Part shown: positions 8,894 through 16,629 of the stretch, one piece after another
Position numbering within the stretch: the stretch's first letter is position 1
Layout: every line of letters begins with the position of its first letter
From: Acidovorax sp.
Lineage (GTDB): Bacteria; Pseudomonadota; Gammaproteobacteria; Burkholderiales; Burkholderiaceae_C
Assembly (NCBI RefSeq): GCF_021287135.1
Contig: NZ_JAJTBB010000083.1
Coordinates: forward strand, 1-64,000
Direction: 5' to 3'
Length of the DNA: 64,000 nt
Position numbers and translations under genes: made by a program
Notes under the pieces: generated by a model
What the model was told of the DNA's origin: nothing
Databases searched by the model: none
The model's input: the letters and a program-made list of their open reading frames with translations, nothing else

Positions 8894-8937
8894 GCAAGTG
8901 CTCAGTTTGATGCCGGCGTGCGTGAAACTGGCATTCG

Positions 8938-9171
8938 GTGGGTAGCAAGGATGACAGCTACGACAACGCACTGGCCGAAACTGCTACCGGCCGGTACAAG
9001 GCCGAACCGATGCACTGCCGAGCGCTATTGAAAGCAAAGGAACCAGTCAAGTTCGCCACGCTCGAATGGGTACCTTGGCCCGACCACCGTTGCGTGCTCG
9101 AACCCATCGGGTACATACCGCTTGCAGAGGCGGGGCAAACTTCTATCGGCAACTCGGCAGCCTACGTCTGA
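8938..9171 (+). pseudogene. IS3-family orfB (DDE transposase) C-terminal remnant
   Basis: The frame encodes SKDDSYDNALAET, then a KEPVKFATLEWVPW segment and LEPIGYIPLAEA. These are the last part of the IS3 integrase domain, including the final catalytic glutamate (DNALAE), and the family-typical C-terminus. The N-terminal two thirds are deleted, so orfA and orfB ends lie only 44 bases apart. The remnant overlaps the 3' end of the IetS gene on the other strand (9162-9171), so an insertion or deletion may have trimmed that gene's end. Confidence 0.8.
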
Positions 9172-11411
9172 ATTTGAGCGCGCAGCATGACCTTGCTAAG
9201 CACTTTGAATTGGCCAAGGACGCGTGATGACAGATCGTGCACGCCAGGCACCTTGAGGCGAACGATCAGCGCAAAGGGGAGCGCGCTCGGCTGTTGCTCT
9301 GCTGGGAGCAGCGCGCCAGTCGTGTCTTTTGCCGCTTTTTCATCGGCGGCCCCTTCGTCCCTTCCTTGGTAGCGGATGACGAAGCAAGGATCGGTTAGGT
9401 CGCCGACCGGAATGCGGCGCTGGTGGTGTCTGCAGGTTTCCCATTTCAGCGCATCCGCACGCAGTGTTTGTTCGGTATCGAACTGGGTCTTACTGAAGAA
9501 GCTAGCCGATGCCTTGCCATCCGGTTTAAAACGGATTTCGAGACCGGCCCGGGTATAGCTCACCGGGTGAGCCGGATCGACTGGGGCTCGATAGGCAAAT
9601 GTTGCGGCAATAGTGGGCTTGAGTTCCACCGGCAATCCTGGCGGCAGCGGTATCTTGGCCTTTAGGGGCGATCCCTTGGCAATAAGCCCCTGATACATGA
9701 CTACAACCTCGTCTTCGGGAGAGTAGAGAATTTCTTCGACCGTGGCGGGAAGTACGCCCCAGCCGACCTCGGTTTGATCGTGCTGGTATGGATTGAACTG
9801 CGCACGGGAAACCAGCAGGGCGTGCAGCATGATCGGCTCAATCCTCTCATGCACTGTGGCCTGTACGCCGGCGGCGAGTCGCAAAGCCAGCGGCGCTGCA
9901 TAGCTGGTCCCTGCGCGATGGCGTATGACGCGAGATGTCGGATCGACGATTCGCATCAGGTCCGTGGCCGACCCGCCGAACGCCACCGCATCTGGCTTTA
10001 CTAGGCCAGGGCTTCGCCCCGGTCCAACGCAGCTGTAAAAAGCCCTTGCTGCTTTTCCGTGGTGGCCATCGCTGGCGCCAACGGCGAAGGCGTTGACAGC
10101 ATCTCCGGGCGGCTGGATGCGGCCTAGGTCAGTTCCCTCATTGCCATCGTTACCAACCGCGATGGTCATAAACAGATCGCCAAAGGACAGGAAGTCATCC
10201 AACCGAACTGTCCATTCGTGTGGATCGTCATCAAGGATTGGTACGCGGGGGCCAAGGCTTAGGTTTGCAAGTGAGTAAGGTCGCCCACTGTCGCGTGCTG
10301 TCTGCAGAGTGCTGATAATCCGGTCAATGACGTCTGCGACCTGCATGTCGCCAGAGGTACTCGGAAGCACGCGCACATGATCGACGTTGCAGTATGGCGG
10401 AGCAATTGTGTGTTGCGTCTCCCCAATGGCGCCAAACAGAAACGCGGACGTTACCGCGTGACCGTGCTCAAGGTGATTGGGCTGGGCCGCCGCTAAATCC
10501 GGCGCATCGAGCGCATTTACCCACGGCAGAAGCTTCGGGGTGAAACCGCCGTCGAAAATCACCGCCTTCAGTGATTCATCAATGGCAGCTTCCTGAGGAA
10601 GCGGCGGGGCAAAAGCCAGTGAACGGGTCAGCCCCTGATCCGGCGTGATGGGATCATCCGTCAGCACCGGCATATTACGAATGGCTCGTAGGTGCGTGAA
10701 TGATTCAACAACCCCGACAAACGCGCGCGTGGCATCTATCTCGATTTTCAAGGGCAGGAATGTCAATCCACCAATTGTCCTAGCTCGCCGGTCCTCGAAG
10801 CGGGCATTCAGTCCCCGAGCTAGTTCAAAAAATGCCCGGTTGATATCCGGATCATGAACGGATGCATGCAATACGACTTCGAAATTGCCGTCGAAATCCG
10901 AATAGTCCAGCCCATGCTTACGATCCTGCGGCAGGAAGGGATCGATGCTTTCGAGGCGGTTGAAACAATCCTGAACCGTCTGAGGAGCTTCCGTGTCCGC
11001 AAGCAATGTCGATGCCCGTACAAAGTTCTCGGCGCTACCTGCCACAATGAGCATGGCCGTCGGCAGACGCTTTGGAGCCTTGCCTCGTACCATCTTGCGT
11101 GGGGTGACATCGACGGCGCGTGAGCCGAGCAGCCGCAGGCCGGCGGTTTTCAGCAGCGACGTCGGGAAATAAGACTTTGCTAGAAACTCGGGATGGATCG
11201 TGAACTTAGCAGCGATCTCTCTACGCGGTGCCAGTTTGGGGTCTTGGTGCAGAGCAGTCTGAGCTAGCTTGTCCAGCGTTGGCCCAAACAGGGAACGCTG
11301 ATGCTCAATAGCGTAAGGCAAAGGCTTGGGCCGGGTCGACCCCGACCAATCACCGTTTTCGATGAGCTTTTCGCCCTGTCCAATCAAAATATTTCCCGTG
11401 GGCTCAGCCAT
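9162..11411 (-). CDS. ietS: IetS-like subtilisin-family (S8) serine protease
   Basis: A 749-residue protease with the subtilase triad in order: Asp in VIFDGGF, His in HGHAVTSA, Ser in AGTSYAAP. The oxyanion Asn is in AVGNDGNEG. An N-terminal region of about 270 residues precedes the catalytic domain, and about 180 residues follow it. There is no signal peptide, so it should act in the cytoplasm. The ATG at 11411 has an AGGGAG site with good spacing; the ATG at 11417 is too close to it. It overlaps the AAA ATPase gene by 8 bases, indicating translational coupling. An AAA ATPase plus subtilase pair is the IetAS layout, known from a Ti-plasmid stability locus and later reported as an anti-phage system. 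Function here is inferred from that architecture. Confidence 0.85.
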   Translation of the reverse strand: MAEPTGNILIGQGEKLIENGDWSGSTRPKPLPYAIEHQRSLFGPTLDKLAQTALHQDPKLAPRREIAAKFTIHPEFLAKSYFPTSLLKTAGLRLLGSRAVDVTPRKMVRGKAPKRLPTAMLIVAGSAENFVRASTLLADTEAPQTVQDCFNRLESIDPFLPQDRKHGLDYSDFDGNFEVVLHASVHDPDINRAFFELARGLNARFEDRRARTIGGLTFLPLKIEIDATRAFVGVVESFTHLRAIRNMPVLTDDPITPDQGLTRSLAFAPPLPQEAAIDESLKAVIFDGGFTPKLLPWVNALDAPDLAAAQPNHLEHGHAVTSAFLFGAIGETQHTIAPPYCNVDHVRVLPSTSGDMQVADVIDRIISTLQTARDSGRPYSLANLSLGPRVPILDDDPHEWTVRLDDFLSFGDLFMTIAVGNDGNEGTDLGRIQPPGDAVNAFAVGASDGHHGKAARAFYSCVGPGRSPGLVKPDAVAFGGSATDLMRIVDPTSRVIRHRAGTSYAAPLALRLAAGVQATVHERIEPIMLHALLVSRAQFNPYQHDQTEVGWGVLPATVEEILYSPEDEVVVMYQGLIAKGSPLKAKIPLPPGLPVELKPTIAATFAYRAPVDPAHPVSYTRAGLEIRFKPDGKASASFFSKTQFDTEQTLRADALKWETCRHHQRRIPVGDLTDPCFVIRYQGRDEGAADEKAAKDTTGALLPAEQQPSALPFALIVRLKVPGVHDLSSRVLGQFKVLSKVMLRAQIQT

Positions 11412-12504
11412 GATCATCTCCCTGAATAGTTTTCAGATCTCGCAGGACGGTAGTGTGGGTAGTACGAAGCTGTCGGGCGATTTGGTGCGCACTCTGCCCA
11501 GCGCCATGTAGCAAGCGAACCATCTCCCTGCGCGATTGGATGGTTGACTTCTGCTGCCCCTCTTCTTGCGCACACAGCTGTAATGCTGTCGAGAAATCAA
11601 TTCGACCCAGCAAGGCGCGCTTTCTAGCGTTCGTGACTAGTCGGGTAATGTCCGAAAGCGGGCGCCCCTCGAACTTCGGCGCTAGGGCGATTGACAGCGG
11701 GCCAGGCACGTCCAGGGCTCTGAAGAGCTGCGAAATTTGTGCGCGTGCAGGGGCAGGAAAGCGGATGCTTAACTCAAAGCGACGCAACATCGCAGGGTCA
11801 AGGAGATTCTCAAAATTGGTTGCGGCAACCAGCAACGAAGGACCATTCCAAGAGTCCACCGATTGCAGCAGCACATTAACGACTCTCTTCAGCTCACCCA
11901 CATCTTGCTGGTCATCGCGGCTTTTTCCGAGTGCATCGAATTCATCGAGAAAAAGCACACACGGTGTCGTTCGAGCGTATTCGATCGCTTGGTTGATGTT
12001 TTGTCCGGTCTTGCCGAGATAGCTGCTGATGGTGGCGGAAATGTTCAACGTCGCCAAAGGCAATCCCAGTTGCTGCGCGAGCCAACGCGCCGCCAAGGTT
12101 TTTCCGACCCCTGGCGGCCCGTGCAACAAAACAGTGTGCACGGGGGTCAGTCCGGCCTCTTGCAGGACGGATCGTGACGACCACTCGGCTGTCAAACGAT
12201 GCAAATCGGCTTCTACCGTGTCGGGCCAGATTGGCTCCTGGGGCAACAACGGAGCATCCTCAATGACCAGCACTTCTGGCGCCTCTGGTCGCTGGACGAC
12301 GTTTGGAGCGAAGCGGGTCAAAGAACTCGGCGCAGCATTCAAGCCTGCTGAGATTGCTTCGGACAGTTCGGGGGCCGTTTTCCGCATCAACTGGGCAAGT
12401 CGCATTCCCCGCAGTTTGAAGCGAGTGGCATGGCCGCTTGCGCCCTCTTGCATCAGCGCTGACCATTCTTTTCTTAGTTCTTCTTTCATAGTCAGCCGGT
12501 TCAT
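11404..12504 (-). CDS. ietA: IetA-like AAA+ ATPase with C-terminal helix-turn-helix
   Basis: A 366-residue AAA+ ATPase: Walker A GPPGVGKT, Walker B CVLFLDEFDA, sensor-1 AATNFE and an arginine-finger region MLRRFE. The last 45 residues (SRREMVRLLHGAGQSAHQIA, then RQLRTTHTTVLRDL) look like a helix-turn-helix, so the protein may also bind DNA. It is the first gene of the pair with IetS and probably controls the protease. I chose ATG 12504 (MNRLTM); ATG 12489 is an alternative and neither has a clear Shine-Dalgarno. A perfect palindrome lies 12 bases upstream of the start. Autoregulation by the HTH is an inference. Confidence 0.83.
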   Translation of the reverse strand: MNRLTMKEELRKEWSALMQEGASGHATRFKLRGMRLAQLMRKTAPELSEAISAGLNAAPSSLTRFAPNVVQRPEAPEVLVIEDAPLLPQEPIWPDTVEADLHRLTAEWSSRSVLQEAGLTPVHTVLLHGPPGVGKTLAARWLAQQLGLPLATLNISATISSYLGKTGQNINQAIEYARTTPCVLFLDEFDALGKSRDDQQDVGELKRVVNVLLQSVDSWNGPSLLVAATNFENLLDPAMLRRFELSIRFPAPARAQISQLFRALDVPGPLSIALAPKFEGRPLSDITRLVTNARKRALLGRIDFSTALQLCAQEEGQQKSTIQSRREMVRLLHGAGQSAHQIARQLRTTHTTVLRDLKTIQGDDHG

Positions 12505-12515
12505 TCTGGAACTTG

Positions 12516-12543
12516 TTGGAACATAGTTTTGATTATGTTCCAA
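12516..12543. promoter_or_regulatory. Perfect 10-bp inverted repeat at the ietAS promoter
   Basis: TTGGAACATA (12516-12525) and TATGTTCCAA (12534-12543) are separated by 8 bases. A further half-site TGGAAC lies at 12507-12512, between the palindrome and the start codon. On the minus strand a CATAAT hexamer that could be a -10 element falls inside the dyad. This is a strong candidate operator for ietAS; the C-terminal HTH of IetA is the obvious candidate ligand. Confidence 0.7.
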
Positions 12544-12637
12544 AATTTCGGGAATTGGGGGCTTGGGCGGAGGAAAGTTGTTGATCGTCAAAAAGTCCAA
12601 GTGGAACCGAGCGGTCCGCGCCCAGCTGAGTAGGGCG

Positions 12638-12967
12638 CTAGCACGCAACCAGTTCAGTCCACGGAACCACCAACTTCAAGGCATCCAAGAGTCCGCGCAT
12701 GCGGGTGTTGCTCAGGCCCAGGTAGCTTTGCTTCTTGCGTTGGTTGTCTGGACTTCGGGCTTGGTCGATCACATCGCCCCAGAATTCGCCAAGAATCCCT
12801 AGGTGGTCAGAGCCAGCGACCGCTTCATGGCACTCAGCGTGAGTACCAGTTGCGGTAGTGGAAGGCAACACCAACTGCAGAGCTGAATCCCCACTTTCGT
12901 GTGAAAGTGAGCGACCGAGTCCGCTTAGCTCAATCACTCCGCCTTCGGCGGCCTGAGCAACATCCAA
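12638..12967 (-). CDS. Possible hypothetical protein downstream of the XRE gene
   Basis: An open frame of 109 codons that overlaps the 3' end of the XRE regulator gene by 34 bases. No domain is recognised; the C-terminal part (SYLGLSNTRMRGLLDALKL) has plausible protein-like composition. It could be a real small gene co-transcribed with the XRE regulator, or a chance frame. The rest of the 430-base gap between the IetA start and the XRE stop shows nothing else. Confidence 0.3.
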   Translation of the reverse strand: MDVAQAAEGGVIELSGLGRSLSHESGDSALQLVLPSTTATGTHAECHEAVAGSDHLGILGEFWGDVIDQARSPDNQRKKQSYLGLSNTRMRGLLDALKLVVPWTELVAC

Positions 12968-13278
12968 GGCTCCACATCAAGCGCCTGCGCAAAGCGCTCA
13001 ATGTTCGACAGCGACACATTCCAGCGGGATCGTTCCACCGCTGACACATACGTCCTGTCGAGGTCGCACTCCATCGCAAGCCGCTCTTGCGACCACCCCT
13101 TCTCCACTCGCTTGAGGCGCATCCAGTAGGCCAGCACGTCCCGAAGATTGTCGGGATCGGGCAGATTGGTGGGTGGTTGGGGCTTGGCAGACACCGCACG
13201 AGGATGCTTTTCTGATAAATTTGCATCTACGGTGTTTGCTTCACATATCGGTGCCCTAGGTTTCGCATGTGGATCCAA
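12934..13278 (-). CDS. XRE-family helix-turn-helix regulator
   Basis: A small Cro/CI-type DNA-binding protein. The HTH is clear: RLKRVEKGWSQERLAMECDL, then the recognition helix TYVSAVERSRWNVSLSNIER, and the family end FAQALDVEPWMLL. The start is uncertain: the frame can begin at TTG 13278 or GTG 13194, and the N-terminal 40 residues are low in structure. It points away from the SHOCT gene and lies upstream of ietAS on the same strand, so it may regulate either its own promoter or the accessory genes nearby. Confidence 0.75.
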   Translation of the reverse strand: MDPHAKPRAPICEANTVDANLSEKHPRAVSAKPQPPTNLPDPDNLRDVLAYWMRLKRVEKGWSQERLAMECDLDRTYVSAVERSRWNVSLSNIERFAQALDVEPWMLLRPPKAE

Positions 13279-13370
13279 GGCACCGCTGCAAAGCGACGCA
13301 GTTCCCCTCTAGCTTGTGGGGAGCGCCCAGCTATTCACACCAGACACAGCATCGAACTGTGAGCAACGCA

Positions 13371-13910
13371 ATGGAAGAAGAAATCCAAGAAATCCTGGCG
13401 ACCTACCGATCCAACGTCAACGACGACAAGATCTTTTTCCATCCCCACATACCGCCCAAGAAGCTGGCGAACGCCGTCTCCGAGTTCGGTGGCAGCGATG
13501 ACGTAGACGACGTGCTGGCCCTGGTCGACAACACCGTCTTCGGCAATGCGAAGGATGGTCTGCTGCTAACCCGATCCGCCGTGCACGTGCACAACATGCT
13601 GGAAGCGCCATTCCATGTGCTCCTGGGCGACATCAAGGATGTGCAGTTCCAGGAGGGCCTGCTGGAGTGCGTGTTCACGATCAATGACACCTACATCTTC
13701 AGGTCGAACATGGCCAAGAAGTCCAATGCCGCGCTCTTCGCAGAAATGCTGACCGCCATCGTGGACACCGTCAAACGCCATGCCGCAAATACCGCCCCGA
13801 CGCAGCGCGCCAAAGAGGCACTGCGGGCACTGAAAGAACTCTTCGATGAAGGCCTCCTGACGGAGGCGGAATACACCCAAAAGCGCCAGATCCTGGTGGC
13901 GCAAATCTGA
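13371..13910 (+). CDS. SHOCT-domain protein of unknown function
   Basis: A 179-residue protein. The C-terminal 30 residues form a SHOCT domain (LKELFDEGLLTEAEYTQKR), a short helical pair found at the ends of many bacterial proteins and thought to mediate oligomerisation. The N-terminal 140 residues include an alternating beta pattern (GLLLTRSAVHVHN, LECVFTINDTYIFR) resembling the PH-like domains often joined to SHOCT. No signal peptide. GTG 13359 is an alternative start. It is followed after 10 bases by a 53-codon membrane protein gene and then a lipoprotein gene, probably one transcript. Confidence 0.75.
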   Translation: MEEEIQEILATYRSNVNDDKIFFHPHIPPKKLANAVSEFGGSDDVDDVLALVDNTVFGNAKDGLLLTRSAVHVHNMLEAPFHVLLGDIKDVQFQEGLLECVFTINDTYIFRSNMAKKSNAALFAEMLTAIVDTVKRHAANTAPTQRAKEALRALKELFDEGLLTEAEYTQKRQILVAQI

Positions 13911-13920
13911 AAGTCTGCCG

Positions 13921-14082
13921 ATGAAAAGCATCCTGCTGCTTGCAATCCCCGTCTATGCCCTGCTGTGGCTGATCTGTCTGGGTCACTGCGTCGCCAAAAA
14001 GAAACCCATTGGCTTCCTGATCTTGATCTTCTCCAACCCGTTTGCACCCCTGGTGTACTACGTGTTCTATCTGAGGAAATAG
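13921..14082 (+). CDS. Small 53-residue membrane protein
   Basis: A short frame (ATG 13921, TAG 14080-14082) encoding two hydrophobic segments. The first is at the N-terminus (ILLLAIPVYALLWLICLGH) and the second follows a basic turn AKKKP (IGFLILIFSNPFAPLVYYVF). The end is LRK. The two-helix hairpin layout is convincing and the gene sits 10 bases after the SHOCT gene stop. Its function is unknown; it may act with the SHOCT protein at the membrane. Confidence 0.65.
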   Translation: MKSILLLAIPVYALLWLICLGHCVAKKKPIGFLILIFSNPFAPLVYYVFYLRK

Positions 14083-14155
14083 CCCTCTGCCGTCTTCGGG
14101 TGCCTGTGTCGGAGTCACCGGCACAGGCCGTCACTCCAACCAACAAAACTCCAAC

Positions 14156-14569
14156 ATGCAACCCATCCGCACCAGAACGGCCAACCCCCTGGCCGCCGCC
14201 GTCGCCCTCACACTGGCCTGCGGCTTGACCGCCTGCGGCAGGAACCAGCTGACCTGCAACGACGAAGAAGCCAAAAAAGAAGTCCTGGAGGTCATCCATT
14301 CCCACATCGATACCGTCGGCGGGTTCGACACGCGGATCAAGCCCCACCTGGGCAAACGCTATCTGACTGACATCGCCACCACCGAGTCCGATAAGGAGCT
14401 GGGCAGGTATTCGTGCACCGCGACGTACAACTACGAATTCAAGAACAAGACCCGCAAGGTGCAAATCTCGTACGCACTGAAGTACCTGGAGGATCAGAAG
14501 AAATCCCAAGCCTCCGCGAGCGTCCAGCCCGTCAAAATGGACTACCTGATTGCCGATGCCGGCGGCTGA
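14156..14569 (+). CDS. Small lipoprotein of unknown function
   Basis: A 137-residue protein with a lipoprotein signal: hydrophobic stretch AAAVALTLACG and lipobox LTAC, giving a lipid-anchored Cys at about residue 27. The mature part is polar, with a segment YSCTATYNYEFKNKTRKVQI of alternating beta pattern and a second Cys-x-n-Cys pair that could form a disulfide. No known domain is recognised. It ends the plus-strand group that starts with the SHOCT gene and faces a convergent minus-strand block. Confidence 0.7.
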   Translation: MQPIRTRTANPLAAAVALTLACGLTACGRNQLTCNDEEAKKEVLEVIHSHIDTVGGFDTRIKPHLGKRYLTDIATTESDKELGRYSCTATYNYEFKNKTRKVQISYALKYLEDQKKSQASASVQPVKMDYLIADAGG

Positions 14570-14589
14570 AGCCCAGCCCCCTCAAAAGA

Positions 14590-14625
14590 AAAGACCACCC
14601 CCAGCCGTAGCCAGGGATGGTCTTT
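14590..14625. terminator. Bidirectional intrinsic terminator between convergent genes
   Basis: AAAGACCA (14590-14597) and TGGTCTTT (14618-14625) form a stem extended by CCC/GGG pairing, with an A-run before and T-run after. It lies between the lipoprotein gene (plus) and the minus-strand block ending at 14659, so it can stop transcripts from both sides. Confidence 0.75.
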
Positions 14626-14658
14626 CGAGCAGAGGTTTTCCACTGCCCATCAACGTCG

Positions 14659-15501
14659 TCACGTGGATCCCCTCCTGAGCATCAGCACCTGCAGCACCTC
14701 CACAGCGGCCCAGTCGCCATACAGGCTCCGCAGCTGCCAGCGGTTGCCGGATCCCAATGAGGTCACCGCCGAGGAAGCGACAGGATCCAAGCGCAATCCG
14801 TAGCCACATCCCCAGACCGCCTCAGCCTCTTGGGGCGCCAACAGCACTGATCGGGGTTGCAATCCCGAAGCTCGTTTGGCTCTCGGAGCTTCCACACCCT
14901 CCAGCCCGGCCGCAACGCGCCATTGCCAGCCGCCATCACCGCGCTTTTCCGGGTGCACCCGTCGCCAAGCCACCAGCAGGACACCGCCTTCGCGACGACA
15001 TCGCTCCATCGCATCCAGATCCAGCTCCGCACTTTCCAGCACAGACATCGCTGGACCAAACGAATCTGTCGGTGTCGGTTTCGATGGCAGTAGCAGGCGA
15101 CGAACCCACTCTGCCATTCGGAAGTCCAATGCCGTCCTTGGGTCTTGCCTGGCTTCGCGCTGCTCCGGTGCGTCAGCCTCCGTTTCAACGTGGATCAGTG
15201 CACCCGCTATCCGGGCCAGACGGCGCACCCGGCTTCGCCACTGAACCGGTGAAACCTCTGGACGCAACAGACAGGCCGCTTGCCACAGTGCTGTCCACAG
15301 AGAGCGGTGATCTCCTTGTGGTTCTTCCACAGGACATTCCAGGGGAAGGCGGTGGAGAGGGGCGGCGGTTGCCGTATCTTGCGTCGGCGCCCATGCCCAG
15401 ACCATCGGCTCCGTCTCCCACCGCAGCCCGGCCGTGTACACCTGCACCAACGATGCGGGGCGAACCGCGCGCAGGCCCTTCGCTTTGTCAGCCACTGCCA
15501 T
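14659..15501 (-). CDS. Hypothetical protein of the mobile-element block
   Basis: A 280-residue protein with no domain I recognise. It is rich in Arg, Trp and Ala, has no signal peptide or membrane helix, and contains a run of acidic and hydrophobic residues in the middle (VLESAELDLDAMERC). It overlaps the upstream Gp3-like gene by 14 bases on the same strand, so the two are probably translated together. By context it belongs to the same phage- or ICE-derived module; function unknown. Confidence 0.6.
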   Translation of the reverse strand: MAVADKAKGLRAVRPASLVQVYTAGLRWETEPMVWAWAPTQDTATAAPLHRLPLECPVEEPQGDHRSLWTALWQAACLLRPEVSPVQWRSRVRRLARIAGALIHVETEADAPEQREARQDPRTALDFRMAEWVRRLLLPSKPTPTDSFGPAMSVLESAELDLDAMERCRREGGVLLVAWRRVHPEKRGDGGWQWRVAAGLEGVEAPRAKRASGLQPRSVLLAPQEAEAVWGCGYGLRLDPVASSAVTSLGSGNRWQLRSLYGDWAAVEVLQVLMLRRGST

Positions 15502-16513
15502 GGCCTACCCCCGAATCCACAACCGATCCCGAGCGAGGCGCGCCGATGGGCACCATGCCCTGCGCCTTCAGCCGTTCCCCCAGCTTGTGGCCGAGGTTGC
15601 GGTGTGGTCCAGACTGGCGCTGTCGTGTGCTTTGTGGCTGCGATGGCCCGTGCCCGGCATCTTGAGAGCCCTGGTCCAGTCCGTCTCCTGGGTTTCCTTC
15701 CGTGTCGGGATAAAACTCCTCCACCACGGCAGCCCCATCTTCCTCGGACTCCTCAAACTCCCCAAGCGCAAACCCAGCCCTGGCCGCTTCATCCAGCGCT
15801 GCCTGGTTCATCCCCGCCGCCTTGCACGCTTCCCATTCTGTCCGGGCACTGGCGATGGCCTGCGGTAACGTGGTCTCAGCCCTGAGTGTGAGGTCCACGT
15901 AGTAGATCGGCGTGCGGTGCGACAGCGTGGTGGACTTCCCGCGCAAACGCAGCTCCAGTGGCAGGGTGGACAACAAGCCACCGGACAGCGCATGGAAGTA
16001 GCGCAGCCGTGCCGAGAGCGTGCGGATGCTGTTGAACCCTGTGGTGCGCAGCACAAAGCTGCCCAGTTCGTCGCTCCCGACTCCCTCCACATCGATACGC
16101 ACATTCAGGCGCCCATAGGGCTTGCAGTTGCCGCCTTCGGCCAAGGGGCAGGCCTGTGGTGACGGACACGCAAAGCTCTGCATCCCGGACAGCGTGGCCC
16201 GTTTGCAGGTCTCCCCATTGCCGACACACAGTGGCCGCCCGGTGGAGCGGTCGAACATCGTGTAGTTCGCCCGCAGGCTGAGATGAGGATCGTCAAACAG
16301 CAGCCGCACAGGGATGCTGCGCAGCTTGGTGTTCGTGTCCTTGCGCAACTGCTCATCCAGCGGATGGTTTACCCAGCCATCGCGGTTTTGTACCTGGCTG
16401 GTGATGGTGAATTCGTCATCCTTGTCCGGCAAGCGCTTGCCGTTCTTCTCCACGACTTTGCCAATCGATATCCGGCCAATGACCGGGGGTGTCAATGCCA
16501 AACCTTTGAGCAT
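15488..16513 (-). CDS. Gp3-like recombination directionality factor family protein
   Basis: A 341-residue protein. The N-terminal two thirds match a family annotated as Gp3-like recombination directionality factor or as hydrolase/metal-binding protein in Betaproteobacterial mobile elements. Marks are the GLALTPPVIGRISIGKVVEK opening, LRSIPVRLLFDDP, and a cysteine cluster (CVGNGETC, CPSPQACPL, GGNC) that could bind metal. The last 90 residues are acidic and then low-complexity. Gp3 proteins steer serine integrases toward excision, but no serine integrase is in the window, so that role is only suggested by family. It sits between the YqaJ gene and the unknown 280-residue gene. Confidence 0.65.
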   Translation of the reverse strand: MLKGLALTPPVIGRISIGKVVEKNGKRLPDKDDEFTITSQVQNRDGWVNHPLDEQLRKDTNTKLRSIPVRLLFDDPHLSLRANYTMFDRSTGRPLCVGNGETCKRATLSGMQSFACPSPQACPLAEGGNCKPYGRLNVRIDVEGVGSDELGSFVLRTTGFNSIRTLSARLRYFHALSGGLLSTLPLELRLRGKSTTLSHRTPIYYVDLTLRAETTLPQAIASARTEWEACKAAGMNQAALDEAARAGFALGEFEESEEDGAAVVEEFYPDTEGNPGDGLDQGSQDAGHGPSQPQSTRQRQSGPHRNLGHKLGERLKAQGMVPIGAPRSGSVVDSGVGHGSG

Positions 16514-16530
16514 GGTGAATCCTTCAAGAC

Positions 16531-16568
16531 AAAAAGAAACGGACCTGCACCGATGGGGGTGAGGTCCG
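16531..16568 (-). terminator. Intrinsic terminator after the YqaJ gene
   Basis: On the minus strand a stem with arms CGGACCT and AGGTCCG (plus-strand positions 16540-16546 and 16562-16568) is followed by TTTCTTTTT. It lies between the YqaJ gene end (16630) and the Gp3-like gene start (16513). Confidence 0.75.
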
Positions 16569-16629
16569 CTGTGAGTGGTTGATGGGTATGGGGCATGGGG
16601 TCTGCGACTCCGACACCTGCCTAGCCCGG

